This document shows positions 6,331-8,082 of a stretch of DNA of 8,082 nt, piece by piece; position 1 is the stretch's first letter; each line of letters begins with the position of its first letter. The notes beneath the pieces are model-generated. The model was not told where the DNA came from, made no database searches, and worked only from the letters and a program-made list of their open reading frames with translations. The stretch comes from CAYSBK01 sp964429265 (GTDB taxonomy: Bacteria; Planctomycetota; Phycisphaerae; Sedimentisphaerales; Anaerobacaceae). The translations under genes and the position numbers were made by a program. The DNA lies in the NCBI GenBank assembly GCA_964429265.1, contig CAYSBK010000111.1:1-8082 (forward strand), given 5' to 3'.

Positions 6331-8040
6331 ATGAAATCGATGCGATTTATCATATATCCTGCCTGTTGCGTGGTATTGGCCTTGATCGCCCTGGCCGATG
6401 CCGGTGCCGCAACGGCCTCGACGAACCTGCATCCCTGCGGAGGATCTCTCGGCGCTCGTGCTCCAATATGTCCGCGATGGGCGTTTGAACCGTGGGTTTG
6501 GGAAGACAACAAGAATACCCAGCAATCGACCCTCAACCTGGTCAAAGGTTATCGTGACAGAGCCATCCCCGTGGGCGCCGTAGTCATCGACAGTCCCTGG
6601 GAGACTGCATACAACAGTTTCGACTGGGACAAACAGCGCTACCCGCAACCGCAAGAAATGATCGACGAACTGCATCGCTGCGGCGTTCGGGTGGTGATAT
6701 GGATTACCGGTGCGATGAACAGGTCCTCGAAGGATACCCCCCGGGATAAACCGCCAGGCTACGACGAAGTCATCCGCAACGGCTGGGCGGTCAACGACGG
6801 CAAAGAATTCCATTGGTGGAAAGGAAAGGGCGTACACGTCGATTTCACCAACCCCGATGCGTGCGCCTGGTTCGGACGGCAAATGAGCAAACTCATCAAA
6901 ATGGGCGTTGACGGTTGGAAAGTGGACGAGGCCGAACAATACCTCGAAGGGCCTTTCATCACGACATCGATCGGAGCCATAAAGAAATCCGACTTCAAAC
7001 GTTATTACTACGCCGCCGTGGCCGACCAGACCCGCAAGCAAAACCCCGAAAGCATTATTCTTGCCCGGCCGTTCTCGGCCGGCATAGATAAATGCATCGT
7101 CGGATGGTGCGGCGACTATCCCGGCCAGTGGCAGGGCATTCGCGGGCAGATGCGCAACCTCTACAAGGCGGCCGCGGCAGGCTATGCCGTGCTTTGTGTT
7201 GAAGTCGGTGGTTTCCTGGGGGCCAGGCCGACAAAGGAATCATTGCTGCGGTACGCACAATTCGGCGCCCTGATGCCTGTTATGAATAACGGCGGCGGCA
7301 ACGGCGGGCTGACCAATCACCTGCCGTGGTTTCATGATGAAGAAACCGTCAACATCTACCGCTACTACGCCGTCCTGCACAGCGAGCTTGCTCCGTATCT
7401 GTTCAGTTGCTCCGTGGACGCCCACTTAAACGGCGGCTCAATCGTCAAGTCACCGGATTTCGACAGGGCCCAACACCTGCTTGGCGACCGGATTTTTGCC
7501 TGTCCCGTGGTTTCTCCCGACGCCAACAAGCACGTGGTCCTGCCCCATACGGGCTACTGGGTCGATTACTGGAACCAGGATAAACTTTTTGCGCCCGGAG
7601 CCGAACTACACCGCCGCGTCCCGCTCGAACGTATCCCGATATTTCTGAAGGCTGGTGCCATCATCCCAATGGCCGTCCGCAGCGATGTAACCGGCCACGG
7701 CGACCGTTCATCCGCCGACAAGGACACTTTTCTGGTCTATCCATACGGACGCTGCTGCTATATCTACCATCGTCCCCGCGGCACCGGCATTGAATATGAC
7801 GACGTCAAGTTGAGCATTGATGAACAATCCGGCACCTTAGCCGTGGAAGGCGGCAAATCCCTTTCCTGCCGCTTCCGCATCAAGAGTTTCGCCAAGCCGC
7901 AGGCGGTCAGGGGGGCTGATTCATGGAGCTACGACCGGGCCAGGCGATGCATTGTCGTTGATAAGAAAGGCGCTGCCTTTTCCATCCAGGTCGTGGGATT
8001 AAAAGCATACTCGACAATCCCGCCAACGCCGCGCCCATAA
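6331..8040 (+). CDS. Secreted glycoside hydrolase family 31 enzyme lacking the N-terminal domain
   Basis: A 569-residue retaining alpha-glycosidase, exported; specificity (alpha-glucosidase, xylosidase, galactosidase or other) cannot be read. Residues 1-27 are a signal peptide (MKSMRF, then a hydrophobic core, then ADAGAATA). The (beta/alpha)8 barrel begins at once with PRWAFEPWVW (48-57). Visible family residues: D87 in VVIDSPW; nucleophile D199 in GVDGWKVDEAE, with E202 in the usual D-x-x-E spacing; R246; acid/base D262 in GWCGD. C-terminal beta-domains follow, with GDRIFACPVV (385-394) and RIPIFLKAGAIIPM (434-447), then a distal domain to the end. Family members normally carry a galactose-mutarotase-like sandwich of roughly 150-250 residues before the barrel, which is absent here. 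ATG 6331 is supported by AAGGAG 9 bases upstream and by the signal peptide. Its divergent neighbour is the PEP-CTERM gene. Confidence 0.93.
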   Translation: MKSMRFIIYPACCVVLALIALADAGAATASTNLHPCGGSLGARAPICPRWAFEPWVWEDNKNTQQSTLNLVKGYRDRAIPVGAVVIDSPWETAYNSFDWDKQRYPQPQEMIDELHRCGVRVVIWITGAMNRSSKDTPRDKPPGYDEVIRNGWAVNDGKEFHWWKGKGVHVDFTNPDACAWFGRQMSKLIKMGVDGWKVDEAEQYLEGPFITTSIGAIKKSDFKRYYYAAVADQTRKQNPESIILARPFSAGIDKCIVGWCGDYPGQWQGIRGQMRNLYKAAAAGYAVLCVEVGGFLGARPTKESLLRYAQFGALMPVMNNGGGNGGLTNHLPWFHDEETVNIYRYYAVLHSELAPYLFSCSVDAHLNGGSIVKSPDFDRAQHLLGDRIFACPVVSPDANKHVVLPHTGYWVDYWNQDKLFAPGAELHRRVPLERIPIFLKAGAIIPMAVRSDVTGHGDRSSADKDTFLVYPYGRCCYIYHRPRGTGIEYDDVKLSIDEQSGTLAVEGGKSLSCRFRIKSFAKPQAVRGADSWSYDRARRCIVVDKKGAAFSIQVVGLKAYSTIPPTPRP

Positions 8041-8082
8041 TTGCGGTTCATACCGTGCCGACCGGCTTCTTCGAAACAGCCC

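Noticed and set aside
6304..7041. Open frame of 245 residues on the minus strand opposite the GH31 gene.
   Set aside because: It is antisense to the conserved barrel region, without ribosome binding site or recognisable domain.
8041..8082. Short inverted sequence GCCGACCGGC after the GH31 stop considered as a terminator.
   Set aside because: The stem is four base pairs with a two-base loop and no T-run follows. Nothing else is recognisable in the last 42 bases.
1..8082. CRISPR arrays, toxin-antitoxin pairs, phage defence or integrase genes.
   Set aside because: No spaced repeats of suitable length and no open frame with such motifs. All substantial coding capacity is explained by the six genes listed.

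Overview
The window looks like chromosomal DNA of a planctomycete, most plausibly Phycisphaerae/Sedimentisphaerales. No rRNA or other direct taxonomic marker is present. The assignment rests on the gene set: a Cys-type sulfatase next to its radical-SAM maturase, a PEP-CTERM surface protein, a secreted PQQ-like propeller ending in dockerin repeats of the LNDDGxLDLDDYALFAQ type, and a short pseudopilin-like protein of a style common in that group. The DNA is fairly GC-rich and densely coding. No tRNA, rRNA, CRISPR array, insertion sequence or phage gene was seen.

Layout. (1) Plus strand, 1-2703: the 3' part of a sulfatase gene whose start lies left of the window, then after 14 bases an anaerobic sulfatase-maturating enzyme (anSME). 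This is a self-contained unit: the maturase converts the active-site Cys of the sulfatase to formylglycine. (2) Minus strand, 6122 down to 2690: a likely three-gene operon, transcribed as PEP-CTERM protein, then Ig-like/eight-bladed propeller/dockerin protein, then pseudopilin-like protein. A near-consensus sigma70-type promoter (TTGACG, 17 bases, TAAAAT) lies just upstream. The last two genes are coupled: the Shine-Dalgarno of the pseudopilin-like gene begins in the stop codon of the propeller gene. The last gene overlaps the convergent maturase gene by 14 bp. (3) Plus strand, 6331-8040: a secreted glycoside hydrolase family 31 enzyme, divergent from the operon across a 208-bp regulatory region. 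It has a signal peptide followed almost at once by the catalytic barrel, so the usual large N-terminal beta-sandwich is absent.

Interpretation. The outer genes fit breakdown of sulfated or alpha-linked polysaccharide outside the cytoplasm: the sulfatase removes sulfate esters, the maturase activates it, and the GH31 enzyme cleaves alpha-glycosidic bonds. The central operon encodes three envelope or surface proteins with three different localisation signals (PEP-CTERM, dockerin-like repeats, single N-terminal TM helix) and no recognisable enzyme. It may be a surface assembly that binds or displays material, but its function is unknown. The items most worth a second look are the GH31 domain loss, the pseudopilin-like protein lacking the GFTLIE processing motif, and the tyrosine-rich in-frame tandem duplications in the operon.
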